Notes: generated by a model from the letters alone, not told the origin. A stretch of DNA of 64,000 bases from DATJGR01 sp963735085 (GCA_963735085.1 CAVTJP010000010.1:62001-126000), one strand, 5' to 3'; counted from the first letter of the stretch, positions 43,690-53,668 are shown. Translations and numbers: made by a program.

Positions 43690-45339
43690 ATGTCGCGGAC
43701 GAGCGATCTGGTTGGCAACGGGGAAAAGATTGATGCCTCTGCGAGATTCGAATTGACCGGCATCGCGTCGGAGCGGGCGCGGCTGCGCCGCATCGCGGTC
43801 GTCATACCAACCGCCGCGTTCTTCGCGCTAGCGGTTGTGACACTGCTGATCTACGTCTCCAGCACGTGGCTCGACGGGATTGGCCTCACAGTCATCAGCG
43901 ACCCGATCGGCTGGATGGCGCGGTTCGATTCCGGTATGCAGGCCGACATTCTGATGAATGCATCCCAAGTGATGGGCGGGCTGCTCGCCATCGCGATCAC
44001 CGTGTCGGCGATCATCGTGGAACTTGCGGCTGAGCGGTACAACTACCGCATCACATGGCTGTTCGTGCGCGAGCCGATCAACATTGCGGCGATGTCGCTG
44101 ATGGTCGTAACGACAATCTTGTGTGTGTGGATTGCGATCAGCCGTGACACCGGTGAAGTTGCGCGTGTGCCGGGCGCCGCGTTCATGATCACGCTCGTCC
44201 TGATCACGATCTGTCTGCTGGTACTTTTGCCGTACTTTGCGTTCGTCTTCCGATTTCTGTCACCGCTATCGATCATCGAAAAGGTCAAAGGCTCCGCATA
44301 TCGGTTCGTGCAGCGCGCACAGCGCGCACCGACGGAAGCGGTGAAGCGCGGTGTGCAGGACGCCATCGACGAACTGCAGGACGTCGCCCGCAGTGCAACC
44401 GAAAAGAGCGATCGCAGCATTGCGATGGCGTGCGTGAACGCGCTGAAGGAACTGGTCACCGACTATCAGGCGTTGCGTCCGCACCTGCCCTCGGCGTGGT
44501 TCGCAGTAGACGGCTTGGTTAGTGACGATCCGGACTTCGTTTCGCTTGCCGACAGCGTACGGACAGAAATCGAAACACAGCAGCTGTGGCTCGAGGTGAA
44601 GATATTTCGCCAGTATCTATCGCTGATGTCGCACTGTGTCCCCGACGCGGGCGAAGTAGCCAACCTCATCGCAATCAACACTGGCCGCGTCGGTATCGCC
44701 GAGGGTAGTCGCAATCGCGATCTGCTCGACCTGTGCGTGCGCTGTTTCAACAGCTATCTGCGCACGTCGATCAATGCCGTCGACAATCGCACGTCGTATT
44801 ACGTGATGAATCAATACCGGCTGATGGCGCATGAGTTGATCCAGCAGGGCCTCGATGATGCGGTTCGCGAGATTGCCGGTCACTTCAAATTCTACGGACA
44901 GCTTGCCCACAAGCGCGGCCAATCGTTCCTGTTGGAAGTCGCCGCCGGTGACCTCGTGCGGCTGACGGAGGCGAGCCTGGACTGCGCGCCAGGGTTGACG
45001 GACGATCTGCTGGCGGTCGTACTCGACCTCGATCAGGAGATTCGCAGCGAGACGCAGGAAGAAAGCCTGCTTGGCGTACGCCGCGCGCAAATGCAATTGG
45101 CAACTTTGTTCATCGTGAGGGGCGACGAAACGCGCGCACGGCGTGTCTGCCGCGACTTGGCCGGAGAACGCCTGATGCGACTCGAACGCATCAGGAAGGA
45201 ACTGGAAGCGGAAGAGCGCCAGCACTATTGGGAATTCACCGATGTCGGCCTGAACTTCGGCTATCTGCCAGCCGAACGGCGCGCTTGCCTCGGCCAGTTG
45301 TTCGTCTGGATCGAGCTGTACGCACAACGCGCACCCTGA
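43690..45339 (+). CDS. DUF2254 membrane protein
   Basis: I start at ATG 43690 (549 residues); the open frame continues upstream but would overlap the divergent secreted-protein gene. There are three to four membrane segments in the first 200 residues (AVVIPTAAFFALAVVTLLIY; ILMNASQVMGGLLAIAITVS; LLVLLPYFAFVFRFL), then a large soluble helical region. The AAERYNYRITWLF loop and the overall layout fit DUF2254 predicted membrane proteins. Function unknown. Confidence 0.78.
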   Translation: MSRTSDLVGNGEKIDASARFELTGIASERARLRRIAVVIPTAAFFALAVVTLLIYVSSTWLDGIGLTVISDPIGWMARFDSGMQADILMNASQVMGGLLAIAITVSAIIVELAAERYNYRITWLFVREPINIAAMSLMVVTTILCVWIAISRDTGEVARVPGAAFMITLVLITICLLVLLPYFAFVFRFLSPLSIIEKVKGSAYRFVQRAQRAPTEAVKRGVQDAIDELQDVARSATEKSDRSIAMACVNALKELVTDYQALRPHLPSAWFAVDGLVSDDPDFVSLADSVRTEIETQQLWLEVKIFRQYLSLMSHCVPDAGEVANLIAINTGRVGIAEGSRNRDLLDLCVRCFNSYLRTSINAVDNRTSYYVMNQYRLMAHELIQQGLDDAVREIAGHFKFYGQLAHKRGQSFLLEVAAGDLVRLTEASLDCAPGLTDDLLAVVLDLDQEIRSETQEESLLGVRRAQMQLATLFIVRGDETRARRVCRDLAGERLMRLERIRKELEAEERQHYWEFTDVGLNFGYLPAERRACLGQLFVWIELYAQRAP

Positions 45340-45346
45340 GCGCTCG

Positions 45347-46822
45347 TCAATAGCGTGTCAGTAATTGCTCGATGTCGCTGCGGATTGCGGCGAGCGCCTT
45401 GTACAACGGCACGCGTCGCATCTGCGTGGTGCCACCGTTGACGATGACCGCAAAGCTGATCCAGCCGCCATTCTTCTTTCGTAGGAACCCGGCCATGCCA
45501 CAGACCGAGTTCGGGTCGTCCATCGTGCCGGTCTTCAACGCGATGCGGTCCTGCCATGCGGCGCTGCCGTTACGCAGAAAGGCGAACGGACTCTGCCGTG
45601 GCACCACGAGACCGCCGTAGAAGGCGCCAAAGTTGCGCGTATCTCGATACTCGTGGCCGAGCAACTCAACGAGATCGTTGGCAGACAGGCGATTCTCCGG
45701 CGTGAGGCCGCTACCACTATAGAGGGGCGGCGCCGAACGTTTATTGTGCTGCCCTGGCGGTTGCGTTCGAAGCATGAAATTCGACAGTGCCTGCGCGGCG
45801 TCGGCCAGGGTTGCGGGCGGCGTGTCATCGATGTCGGCGGCCAACGTCAGCGTCAACACGTCGGCGATGTAGTTGTTGGAGAAACGCAGCATTCGACCGA
45901 GCTGCTCTTTCAGTGCCAGTCCCGTGGTGGTGGCGACGACATACGCGCTGTCCGGTGCCACACCGTCTCTTACGAGCACGCCACCGGTGACGTCGATGCC
46001 GACGTTGCGCAGGGCCGCATTCAATAGCAGCCCAGCGCCGCGTGCCGGATTGGACATCGCGCGATAGACGCGCTGCGACGTATCTGCGGCGATCGTCCCG
46101 CCCACGTGCAGGCTGTCCCGACCGTCGCTGTCGGTGAATCTTTCGACGCGCAGGGCCTGACCGGTGTTGTCGCGTGTTGTGGCAACGTCGCCCTGGGTTT
46201 CAATCGGCAATCGTGCTGTGCAACCGGTGATCGACGCAGGCGTTCCTATTGCCGTCGCACGCACGTCGATGCACCAGGTGCCGAAGTCGACGCCGATCGA
46301 GGCGAGCGGGGCGTCATAGGATTTATCGCTGCGTATCAGCGCGTCGCAGCGATCCTTCGTCTCGCACTGCACGCCGGCAAATGGCGCCGGTACCACGATG
46401 ATTTTTCCGGCCACCGACGTGACGCGCCTGCTCGCCAGTTGAGCTGCGAGCGTCAGCAGGTTCTCGCCTGTCAGCGATGGATCACCAGCGCCGACCAGGT
46501 ACAAATCGCCGTCCAGGTGGCCGTTGCTGATCGCGCCCGTTGCGAGCAGGCGGGTTTGAAACATTCGATCGGCTGGCCACACGCTCAACGCGGACGCCGC
46601 GACCGCGAGTTTCGTCAGCGACGCGGGCGTCAGCCGGACATCGGCATTCAACCGTTGAATCACACGATTGTCGGAGAGGTCGATCGCCGAAGCGCTGACG
46701 CGCGCACCGGTCCGCGTAAGACTCGCCAGTGCGCTCCACTCGGCGCAGGCCGGCGCTGCTATGAACCAGCCGCCAATGACGCACGCAATCACGCCGGCAA
46801 AACGATGATGCCGCCGCACCAC
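45347..46822 (-). CDS. dacB: D-alanyl-D-alanine carboxypeptidase/endopeptidase, PBP4 family
   Basis: The 491-residue peptidase S13 protein starts at GTG 46822 with a signal peptide (FAGVIACVIGGWFIAAPACA). All three active-site motifs are present: SLTK (Ser-x-x-Lys) in LTPASLTKLAVAASAL, SNN in MLRFSNNYIAD, and KTG in RIALKTGTMDD. It trims or cuts peptidoglycan cross-links in the periplasm. Confidence 0.95.
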   Translation of the reverse strand: MVRRHHRFAGVIACVIGGWFIAAPACAEWSALASLTRTGARVSASAIDLSDNRVIQRLNADVRLTPASLTKLAVAASALSVWPADRMFQTRLLATGAISNGHLDGDLYLVGAGDPSLTGENLLTLAAQLASRRVTSVAGKIIVVPAPFAGVQCETKDRCDALIRSDKSYDAPLASIGVDFGTWCIDVRATAIGTPASITGCTARLPIETQGDVATTRDNTGQALRVERFTDSDGRDSLHVGGTIAADTSQRVYRAMSNPARGAGLLLNAALRNVGIDVTGGVLVRDGVAPDSAYVVATTTGLALKEQLGRMLRFSNNYIADVLTLTLAADIDDTPPATLADAAQALSNFMLRTQPPGQHNKRSAPPLYSGSGLTPENRLSANDLVELLGHEYRDTRNFGAFYGGLVVPRQSPFAFLRNGSAAWQDRIALKTGTMDDPNSVCGMAGFLRKKNGGWISFAVIVNGGTTQMRRVPLYKALAAIRSDIEQLLTRY

Positions 46823-46846
46823 ATCCCCGCCGAGCGTTTGCCTGGA

Positions 46847-46882
46847 CGCCTGTTTAAGCGCTTGTCTAAACGCTTGTCTAAA
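46847..46882. repeat. Three 12-bp tandem repeats at the GST 3' end
   Basis: CGCCTGTTTAAG is followed by two identical copies of CGCTTGTCTAAA. The last copy contains the GST stop codon on the minus strand. The array lies in the gap before DacB and looks like a slippage product. Confidence 0.75.
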
Positions 46883-47498
46883 GATGGTGCGCTGCCAACG
46901 TCCGCTGTACCGCTGGCCGCTCGTTCATTCGATTCTGCAGCGCAACGACTTTAGGGAAGCGGGTCACGTCGACGCCGTCGCCGTCGAGCCAACTCGCGAG
47001 CGTGAACAGGTACGCGTCGCAGATTGTGTACTGCGCGCCCATCACCCACGGACCTGCCAGCATCGCGGTCTCGATCAACTCGAAGCAGTCTCCGACGGTG
47101 GTGGGTACTTTGCGCTGCATGTCGGCGATCGCCACGGGATCGTCGGCCCAGCGATATCCGCGCACCCGATGTGCGTGCGCGACATGAACGGTCGAGCACA
47201 GATAGCTGTTGAATGCCTGCACGCGCGCAAACTCGAACGGTTCGTCGAGCGGCGCCAGACGCGCATTTGGATAACTCTGTGCAATGAACGCAAGAATTGC
47301 CGGCGTTTCGGTCAACACCCCGCGGTCGGTCAGCAACGCCGGAACGCGCCCCTTCGGGTTGATCGCCAGATAGTCCGGCGCACGTTGCGCGTTCGCGCGA
47401 AAGTCGACGCGGACCGCTTCATACGGTGCACCCGCTTCCTCCAGCGCGATGTGTGATGCCAACGCGCAGGTATGCGGCGCGTAAAACAGCTTCAGCAA
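46878..47498 (-). CDS. Glutathione S-transferase
   Basis: I choose TTG 47498 (206 residues) because GGAGG lies five bases upstream and the family start (LKLFYAPHTCALASHIALEEAG) begins here; the frame further upstream is not conserved-looking. The N-terminal half has the cis-Pro region NPKGRVPALL and the second half the helical N-cap GAQYTICDAYLF. Cys at YAPHTCALA is in the active-site position of beta-class enzymes. It is divergent from the PEP-mutase-family gene. Confidence 0.9.
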   Translation of the reverse strand: MLKLFYAPHTCALASHIALEEAGAPYEAVRVDFRANAQRAPDYLAINPKGRVPALLTDRGVLTETPAILAFIAQSYPNARLAPLDEPFEFARVQAFNSYLCSTVHVAHAHRVRGYRWADDPVAIADMQRKVPTTVGDCFELIETAMLAGPWVMGAQYTICDAYLFTLASWLDGDGVDVTRFPKVVALQNRMNERPAVQRTLAAHHL

Positions 47499-47519
47499 GA
47501 CGACCTCCAGTGAATTGGG

Positions 47520-47550
47520 TTGCGCTCGTGCGGGGAGCGGGCAGTATAGT
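47520..47550 (+). promoter_or_regulatory. Weak candidate promoter for PEP-mutase-family gene
   Basis: TTGCGC (47520-47525) and TATAGT (47545-47550) are 19 bases apart, 31 bases before the start at 47582. The -10 match is good and the spacer is long. Confidence 0.3.
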
Positions 47551-47581
47551 TGCGGACAGTTTGCAGGGATATTACGACACG

Positions 47582-48394
47582 ATGGCAATCTCACAAGCCG
47601 GCTCACAAACAGTTCGTTCACAAACAGAGAGGGCCGATAGATTCACCGCATTGCATCGCAGCGGTGTCTTCGTGATACCGAATCCGTGGGACGTCGCATC
47701 GGCACGCGCGCTTGCGGGTCTCGGCTTCGAGGCGCTTGCAACATCGAGCGGCGCATCGGCGGCGGTGCTGGGTCGTCACGACGGCGAACTGTCGCGTGAC
47801 GATGCGCTCGCTCATGCGCGCTTGATCGTCGGCGCGACCGATTTGCCGGTCGCCGGCGACCTCGAAAACGGTTTCGGCGCTGCGCCGGAATACGTTGCCG
47901 AGACGATTCGCCTGGCGGCGGAAGCGGGCCTGGTGGGCGGTTCGATCGAAGATTTCAGCGGTGACAAGATGAAACCGCTGTACGACATCGGTCACGCGAC
48001 CGAACGCGTTGCGGCCGCAGTTCAATCAGCACGCGCATTGCCGTTTGCGTTTACGTTGACGGCGCGCGCAGAAAATTTCCTGCGCGGCAATCCCGATCTC
48101 GCTGACACGATTGAGCGGCTGCAGGCATTCGAAAGGGCAGGCGCCGATGTGCTGTTCGCGCCCGGACTGCCGGACATGAATGCGGTACGCGCCGTGTGCG
48201 AATCGGTGTCGAAGCCGGTGAACTTCATGATTGGCCTCAAGGGCCGTTCGTTCAGCGTCGCGGAACTGGGGGCTGCCGGTGTGCGCCGGATCAGCCTCGG
48301 CGGTGCATTGTACCGAGCAGCGATGAAAGGGTTCATGGATGCGGCGCACGAGATCAAAGGCCTGGCCACGTTCGAATTTGTCGAGCGGCTGTGA
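47582..48394 (+). CDS. Isocitrate lyase/PEP mutase superfamily enzyme
   Basis: The 270-residue protein shows the superfamily barrel: FVIPNPWDVASARALAGLGF, then LPVAGDLENGFG with the metal-binding Asp, then GGSIEDFSGD, then FTLTARAENFL. The catalytic cysteine motif KKCGH of isocitrate lyase is missing, so it is more likely an oxaloacetate decarboxylase, PEP mutase-like or C-C lyase. AGGGA lies upstream of the ATG. Confidence 0.88.
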   Translation: MAISQAGSQTVRSQTERADRFTALHRSGVFVIPNPWDVASARALAGLGFEALATSSGASAAVLGRHDGELSRDDALAHARLIVGATDLPVAGDLENGFGAAPEYVAETIRLAAEAGLVGGSIEDFSGDKMKPLYDIGHATERVAAAVQSARALPFAFTLTARAENFLRGNPDLADTIERLQAFERAGADVLFAPGLPDMNAVRAVCESVSKPVNFMIGLKGRSFSVAELGAAGVRRISLGGALYRAAMKGFMDAAHEIKGLATFEFVERL

Positions 48395-48410
48395 CTGAAG
48401 GAGGGTTTGG

Positions 48411-48713
48411 ATGAAACATGTACCACGGGTAACCATGCAGATGATCGTGGTGTGCTGCGCCGCGAGCTTCGTTGGCGTCGCGACTGCACCGCTCGCATGG
48501 GCTGCGGAGTCGACGCCGACCACGACCGAACAGACTCAGAAGCCGTCAGACGGCAGCAAGCTCATCTGCACCCGGGAACCCGTGATGGGTTCGAACATCA
48601 AAAAGAAGGTCTGCAAAACACAGGCGCAGATTGACGAAGAGCGTGAAGCCTCGCAAAAAGTGCTGAACGACCTGAACAGCAGCCAGAGCCGCTCGAGCGG
48701 ATCCGGCGGCTGA
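48411..48713 (+). CDS. Small secreted protein with CxxxxxxxxxxxxxC motif
   Basis: The 100-residue protein has a signal peptide (IVVCCAASFVGVATAPLAWA) and AAGGAGG before the ATG. The mature part contains ICTREPVMGSNIKKKVCKT, a short two-cysteine motif seen in many small proteobacterial hypothetical proteins. It ends in a Ser/Gly-rich tail. Function unknown. Confidence 0.75.
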   Translation: MKHVPRVTMQMIVVCCAASFVGVATAPLAWAAESTPTTTEQTQKPSDGSKLICTREPVMGSNIKKKVCKTQAQIDEEREASQKVLNDLNSSQSRSSGSGG

Positions 48714-48749
48714 AGAACATAGCACGCGTGCATCGACGCTTCGCGGTGG

Positions 48750-49556
48750 CTATGGCGCCGGTTGGGTGTTCGGTGATTCGTCGAGCTTGACCCAGCCGCC
48801 GAGGATGCCGGAGATGTAGCCGCCATCCACCAGAACCTCCACGCCGTTGAGCCAGCGGCAGGCGCCGATCGCAAGGAATTCGATCACTTCGGCGATGTCC
48901 GCCGGCGTACCGGAACGGCCGACCTGGGCAACGCCCCAGTCGTACATGGCAGGCCCGACGAGTTCGCGGAATTGCGGCGTCAGCTGGGTTTCGGTCGCAC
49001 CCGGATTGACGCAGTTGACACGCACGTCGAATGGCAGCGCAAATCCCGACGCGCGATGTGTGTAGGCGGCCGCGCATTGCTTGGAGAACTTGTACGGATT
49101 GGCATTCCATTCGTGCGCGTGCGTTGCGAGCCAATCAAGACCCGCGGCGTAGTCTGGCGTATCGAGTAGCGCGTTGACGATCGTCACCCGCTTCTGCCAG
49201 TCCCAACCCGCAGACGATGCAACGTTGACGACGCTGCCACCCCGATTGATTCGCGGGACCAACGACTCTGTCAGGTGGCGCATACCGAGAAAGTTCACGG
49301 CGACGACGCCGGCCGCTGGTTCTGGTCCCGGGATGCCAGCGACGTTGATCAGCGCATCGAGTTGGTCTGGTAACTGCGCAGTCGCTGCATCGATCGCGCC
49401 CGCATGACCGAGATCGCAGTGGATGAAGGTGGCGTGATGCGCGCGCGGCGCTGCGACGTCCAGAACGTACACCTCGCAATCGGCTGCTATCAGGCGGGTC
49501 ACGGTCGCGGCGCCTATGCCGGTGGCGCCGCCTGTCAACGCGATTACTTTGCTCAT
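48750..49556 (-). CDS. Short-chain dehydrogenase (coniferyl-alcohol dehydrogenase-like)
   Basis: The 268-residue SDR starts at 49556. It has the NAD-binding motif TGGATGIGAATV, LINVAGIPGPEP, VVNVASSAGWDW and the catalytic pair in NPYKFSKQCAAAY (Tyr, Lys). The order and the C-terminal MYDWGVAQVGRSGTPADIAEV and VLVDGGYISG resemble coniferyl-alcohol dehydrogenases of phenylpropanoid catabolism. The exact alcohol is not certain. Confidence 0.9.
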   Translation of the reverse strand: MSKVIALTGGATGIGAATVTRLIAADCEVYVLDVAAPRAHHATFIHCDLGHAGAIDAATAQLPDQLDALINVAGIPGPEPAAGVVAVNFLGMRHLTESLVPRINRGGSVVNVASSAGWDWQKRVTIVNALLDTPDYAAGLDWLATHAHEWNANPYKFSKQCAAAYTHRASGFALPFDVRVNCVNPGATETQLTPQFRELVGPAMYDWGVAQVGRSGTPADIAEVIEFLAIGACRWLNGVEVLVDGGYISGILGGWVKLDESPNTQPAP

Positions 49557-49699
49557 TGAATGTCCGGGTTGTGAGTGGAAGTAGCGTTCGAGGCAATGAT
49601 CGCATTCCACAGATTGGCCCGTACACTGTTGAAATCGCAGCGCTTGATATCGAATCCTGATATTGAGGCAATGCACGTGACGTGCGTCTGGAGGCCTGT

Positions 49700-51190
49700 A
49701 TGAACCCCGCGGAGTTGCCCGCCATCGAAGCGCGCCGGCTGATCGGTACCCGCGAGCTGTCGCCGGTCGAATTGTTGGAGGCGTGTATCGATCAGATCGA
49801 GCGGATTGATCCCGCGGTCAATGCGATGGTGGTTCGTGCTTACGAACGCGCGCGCGACGAAGCGCGCGAAGCCGAGGCGGCGGTACGACGCGGCGATTCG
49901 CTCGGTGCGTTGCACGGCCTGCCGGTTGCGATCAAAGACATTCAGGACACCGCGGGTATCCGTACCACCTACGGCAGTCAGTCGCTTGCGCAGCACTTGC
50001 CGAAGCTCGACGCCGGCATCGTGGCGCGAATTCGTGGCGCTGGCGGCATTGTCATTGGCAAGACCAATGTGCCGGAGTTCAGCATCGGCGCGAACACCGT
50101 CAACCGGTTGTTCGGCGCCACTGGTAACCCGTTCGACGTGACGCGCACCTGTGGCGGCTCGTCAGGTGGGTCGGCGGTGGCGGTGGCAACCCACATGGCG
50201 CCGCTCGCGACCGGTTCGGATCACGGTGGCAGCCTGCGGATTCCAGCCTGTTACAGCGGCGTCGTTGGCTATCGCGCTACACCCGGCGTGGTCCCGAACG
50301 AACGCCGCACGATCACGCAGACGAACTACGCAGTACAGGGTCCTATGGCGCGAACGGTCGCCGATGCGGCGTTGCTGTTGTCGGTGATCGCGCAGCGCTC
50401 GGAGGCGACGCGGCGCGATCCGATGGCGTTTCCGATCGAAGCGGCGTCGTTCGCGCGGCTCGATCCGATCGATACGGGCGGTCTGCGCGTTGCTGTCACG
50501 GCGGATCTCGGCGGCGTGCTCGTGTCGCAGGCGATCCGACGCACGTTCGATGCACGTGTCGCGCGGCTGTCTCGATTCGTTGGATGCTGCGACTGGCACC
50601 CGATCGATCTGCGCCGCGCGCCCGACGTCGACTGGCATCTGCGTCAGGATGTGTTCGTTGCGCAGTACGCGCGCGAAGCGGCCGGGTGGGATGACGGGTT
50701 CAACCCGAACGTGCGCGCGACGTATGCAGCCGCACTGACGACGCCGATGGAAGCGATCGCGAGTGCGCGGCGCACCCAAGTCGAGCTGTACCAGGCGTTC
50801 AACGCGATATTCGACGACTACGACCTGCTGATCTGCCCCGGTGTCAGCATTCCGCCGTTCGAATGGCGGCATCTCAATCCGCGCGAGATCGACGGTGTGC
50901 CGGTTGTCAACTACATGGCCTGGCTCGCGCTGACGGCGTCGATCACTGTGGTCGGTCATCCGGTGGTTGCGCTGCCGTGCGGTGTTGACGAAATCGGTAT
51001 GCCATTCGGTATCCAGGTGATCGGTCCGATGTACGGCGATCGTGTGCTGCTGGCGGCCGCGCATGCATTGGAGCAGGCATTTTCGGCTGATCCTGTGCTG
51101 GCGCGTCCCAGCCCCAACTTCGAGACGTTGAGTACGACATGCTCCGACTGCGCTACCTTGGGGCGGACGGTGCAATTGTCGGCGCTTTGA
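49700..51190 (+). CDS. Amidase signature family enzyme
   Basis: Starting at ATG 49700 (TGGAGG seven bases upstream) gives 496 residues. The Ser-cisSer-Lys triad of the amidase signature is visible: Lys in LPVAIKDIQDTAG, the GGSSGGSAVAVA loop, and the nucleophile region TGSDHGGSLRIPA. The family hydrolyses amides, including aryl-acyl and carbamoyl types. It is followed after 10 bases by a kinase-like gene on the same strand, so both may act in one pathway. Confidence 0.94.
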   Translation: MNPAELPAIEARRLIGTRELSPVELLEACIDQIERIDPAVNAMVVRAYERARDEAREAEAAVRRGDSLGALHGLPVAIKDIQDTAGIRTTYGSQSLAQHLPKLDAGIVARIRGAGGIVIGKTNVPEFSIGANTVNRLFGATGNPFDVTRTCGGSSGGSAVAVATHMAPLATGSDHGGSLRIPACYSGVVGYRATPGVVPNERRTITQTNYAVQGPMARTVADAALLLSVIAQRSEATRRDPMAFPIEAASFARLDPIDTGGLRVAVTADLGGVLVSQAIRRTFDARVARLSRFVGCCDWHPIDLRRAPDVDWHLRQDVFVAQYAREAAGWDDGFNPNVRATYAAALTTPMEAIASARRTQVELYQAFNAIFDDYDLLICPGVSIPPFEWRHLNPREIDGVPVVNYMAWLALTASITVVGHPVVALPCGVDEIGMPFGIQVIGPMYGDRVLLAAAHALEQAFSADPVLARPSPNFETLSTTCSDCATLGRTVQLSAL

Positions 51191-51200
51191 TCGACAGCGA

Positions 51201-52127
51201 ATGGATCTGATGCAAAAGACGGCGTTGGAACGTCTTGTTCAGGCGATCGATCCTCGCGGGTCGTTACTGCGCACATGGCCGCTGAGGGGCGGTATTTCGG
51301 CGAAGATGACCGCGATCGAGTACGTGCTGAGCGGCGGTGAAACGCGCCGGGTCATATTGCGCATGCCGGCGGCGGAAATGCTGCAGCAGAACCCGCGTGC
51401 GGCTGCCGAAGAATTTCGATTGCTGCAGCGGCTCAGCGCGGTTGGTCTACCGGTGCCGACACCGATTGGGCTTGACGAATCGGGCGAAATCTTCGCGCAG
51501 CCGTATCTCGTCGCCGGCTTCATTGACGGTGCGCCGGAATTCTCGCCAATGGATCATTCCGACTTCATTACGCAGATGGCGCTGCAACTTGCCGCAGTCC
51601 ATCGCGTCGCAGCGAATGAGGTCGAGTTCTTGCCGACGTTCATTCCGGCACGGGTGCGGCAGCAGGACTCCGTTGCAGCGAGCAGGAGCGTCGACGTTTC
51701 AACGATCGTGGCGGTTCTGGGGAACGCCTCACCGCCACGCGCATTGAATCAGCCAGTGCTGCTACACGGTGATTTCTGGCCCGGCAACGTGGTGTGGCAC
51801 GCAGGTCGAATTGCAGGCGTCATCGATTGGGAAGAGGCGTGCGTCGGCGATCCACTCGTCGATGTTGCGATCGCGCGTCTCGATATGCTGTGGTTGCTGG
51901 GCATCAAGGCGATGCATGAATTCACGCGATGCTACCGCGCGATCTCGCAGCTCGATTTCCGCGATCTGCCGTTCTGGGATCTCGATGCGGCGCTGCGCCC
52001 CACGTTCAACATTGCCGATTGGGCGCGGCAGTGGCCCGCTCTCGGCCGCCCGGACATCACTGAAACCACGATGCGATCCGGACACGCGCAGTTCGCCGCG
52101 CAGGCGCTAGCCGAACTGCGTGCCTGA
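51201..52127 (+). CDS. APH-like phosphotransferase
   Basis: The 308-residue protein has the aminoglycoside-phosphotransferase/choline-kinase fold. The catalytic loop is LLHGDFWPGNVVWH (Asp), and IDWEEACVGDP carries the metal-binding Asp. The N-lobe has RVILRMPAAEM and FRLLQRLSAVGLPVPTPIGL. Members near acyl-CoA and degradation genes often phosphorylate hydroxylated small molecules rather than drugs. It is co-directional with the amidase. Confidence 0.88.
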   Translation: MDLMQKTALERLVQAIDPRGSLLRTWPLRGGISAKMTAIEYVLSGGETRRVILRMPAAEMLQQNPRAAAEEFRLLQRLSAVGLPVPTPIGLDESGEIFAQPYLVAGFIDGAPEFSPMDHSDFITQMALQLAAVHRVAANEVEFLPTFIPARVRQQDSVAASRSVDVSTIVAVLGNASPPRALNQPVLLHGDFWPGNVVWHAGRIAGVIDWEEACVGDPLVDVAIARLDMLWLLGIKAMHEFTRCYRAISQLDFRDLPFWDLDAALRPTFNIADWARQWPALGRPDITETTMRSGHAQFAAQALAELRA

Positions 52128-52133
52128 GCCGCC

Positions 52134-53531
52134 TCAGGCGGTACCGTTCGCGTATTCGTGCATGTTCGCGGCCTCCAGCGCCATGCGCTTGGCGCGGTCG
52201 AGGTCATAGTGCAGACGCGACACGATGCGCTGCGCGTACAATCCGCCGCCGGCCTGAATGTTGGTGACGGCGTACCAGCCACCCAGCGAGTCGGCGGTGT
52301 AATCGCGAATTGCGTGAAAAAGTTTGGTGCGATAGACACCGTCGACCGACTGCATCGTGCCCATGTATTTGCGGATCAGGTGACCGGTTTTTTCGTTTTC
52401 GAGATCCGCCATGCCGGGTGCCGTCAGCACGCTGCCACCGGCGATATCGTGCAGGTGGCGCACCATGAGAGAGTAGTTGGCGGCGCCGTGATACTTGCCG
52501 ACGTTGGTGTAAAGTTCGCTCGGAAATGCCGCGCCATCGGATGTGATGCTGCAGTTGTTGATCGCGGCGTCGAGGCTTGCGCGGATCAGCGTTGCGTTGA
52601 TCATGATCTCGGAGATCTTCTCCTTGATATGGCCGACCTTGTCCAGTCCGTTCGCTTCGGAGATCAGCTGCGCAAAGCCGACCAAGCGGTCGTACTGACT
52701 GGCCATCCCGGACAGGCCGCCGAGGCGCTCCCACAAGCCCAGCGAATGCGCGAAGACGGTGGCGAGTTCAGGGTGATCACCGCCGAGAAACACGCGCTCG
52801 TTCGGCACGAACACGTCGTCGAAAATCACGAAGCCTTCCGGCGTGTGGTGGCGGCCCGACATCGGGAAGTCGCGCTTGTCCTCGTGGCGCGGCGCATACG
52901 TTGTGTTGACGATTTTCACGCCCGGCGCATTCACCGGCACCATGCAGGCAACTGAATAGTCGGCCTCGTCCAGCTTCATCGACTTCGTCGGAATCGTCAT
53001 CAACTCGTGGCCCATCGATGCCGCGGAGATGTGCAGTTTGGCGCCGCGGATCACGATCCCATCGGCGCTGCGTTTGACGACGCGCACGTATGCGTCGGGG
53101 TCGTCCTGCAGTCCCGGACGGCGGCTGCGATCGCCTTTCGAATCGGTGATGCACTGCGTGATGCGCACGTCGCGTGCCTGGGCGTCTTTGACATAGGCGC
53201 GAATGCGCGCGGCGTTCTCCGGCAACGTCGCTTCGATGCGATCGGCGGCGGTCAGCAACGTCATGATCGACGCATACGTCACGTGCGTCAGCAGATCCAC
53301 GGTTTCATGCAGTTCGACCTGTTCGCGTAATTCATGCGCTGAAGCCGGCACCTTCATGAATGCGCCGACCGCGCCCGGGGCCGGATCGTAGAACCTCTCA
53401 TAGCCACGCGCAGCGGATTCGACCGTCTGGCCGAGAATCGGATGTCCCGGCAGGTCGAACACCTGTTCGCCGGCGAAAAAAGTCTCGCGTCCGTCGTTCA
53501 GCGATGCGCGATATTGATCGGCGGTCATCAT
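52134..53531 (-). CDS. 4-hydroxyphenylacetate 3-hydroxylase (HpaB) family monooxygenase
   Basis: The 465-residue protein starts at ATG 53531 with GGAG nine bases upstream. HpaB family features are QCITDSKGDRSRRP, the substrate region DGIVIRGAKLHISAASMGHE and the C-terminal YTNVGKYHGAANYSLM and HDIAGGSVLTAPG. The four iron-sulfur ligands of the related 4-hydroxybutyryl-CoA dehydratase are not visible, so an FADH2-dependent hydroxylase is more likely. No flavin reductase (HpaC) is nearby. Divergent from the SDR gene. Confidence 0.87.
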   Translation of the reverse strand: MMTADQYRASLNDGRETFFAGEQVFDLPGHPILGQTVESAARGYERFYDPAPGAVGAFMKVPASAHELREQVELHETVDLLTHVTYASIMTLLTAADRIEATLPENAARIRAYVKDAQARDVRITQCITDSKGDRSRRPGLQDDPDAYVRVVKRSADGIVIRGAKLHISAASMGHELMTIPTKSMKLDEADYSVACMVPVNAPGVKIVNTTYAPRHEDKRDFPMSGRHHTPEGFVIFDDVFVPNERVFLGGDHPELATVFAHSLGLWERLGGLSGMASQYDRLVGFAQLISEANGLDKVGHIKEKISEIMINATLIRASLDAAINNCSITSDGAAFPSELYTNVGKYHGAANYSLMVRHLHDIAGGSVLTAPGMADLENEKTGHLIRKYMGTMQSVDGVYRTKLFHAIRDYTADSLGGWYAVTNIQAGGGLYAQRIVSRLHYDLDRAKRMALEAANMHEYANGTA

Positions 53532-53668
53532 TCGATGGGTCTCCTTGCGTTCAGCAGTACGGATATTTGCATCATGGTCCGTGAAAGTGAATCGATATTT
53601 AGAACGCGTTACAGTCTTCAACTGACACGCGTAAGATGCGATCAAGCGAAGCGGCGGACGGCACAGCG

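Noticed and set aside
52134..53531. 4-hydroxybutyryl-CoA dehydratase
   Set aside because: The family is related but the cysteine and histidine iron-sulfur ligands are not visible.
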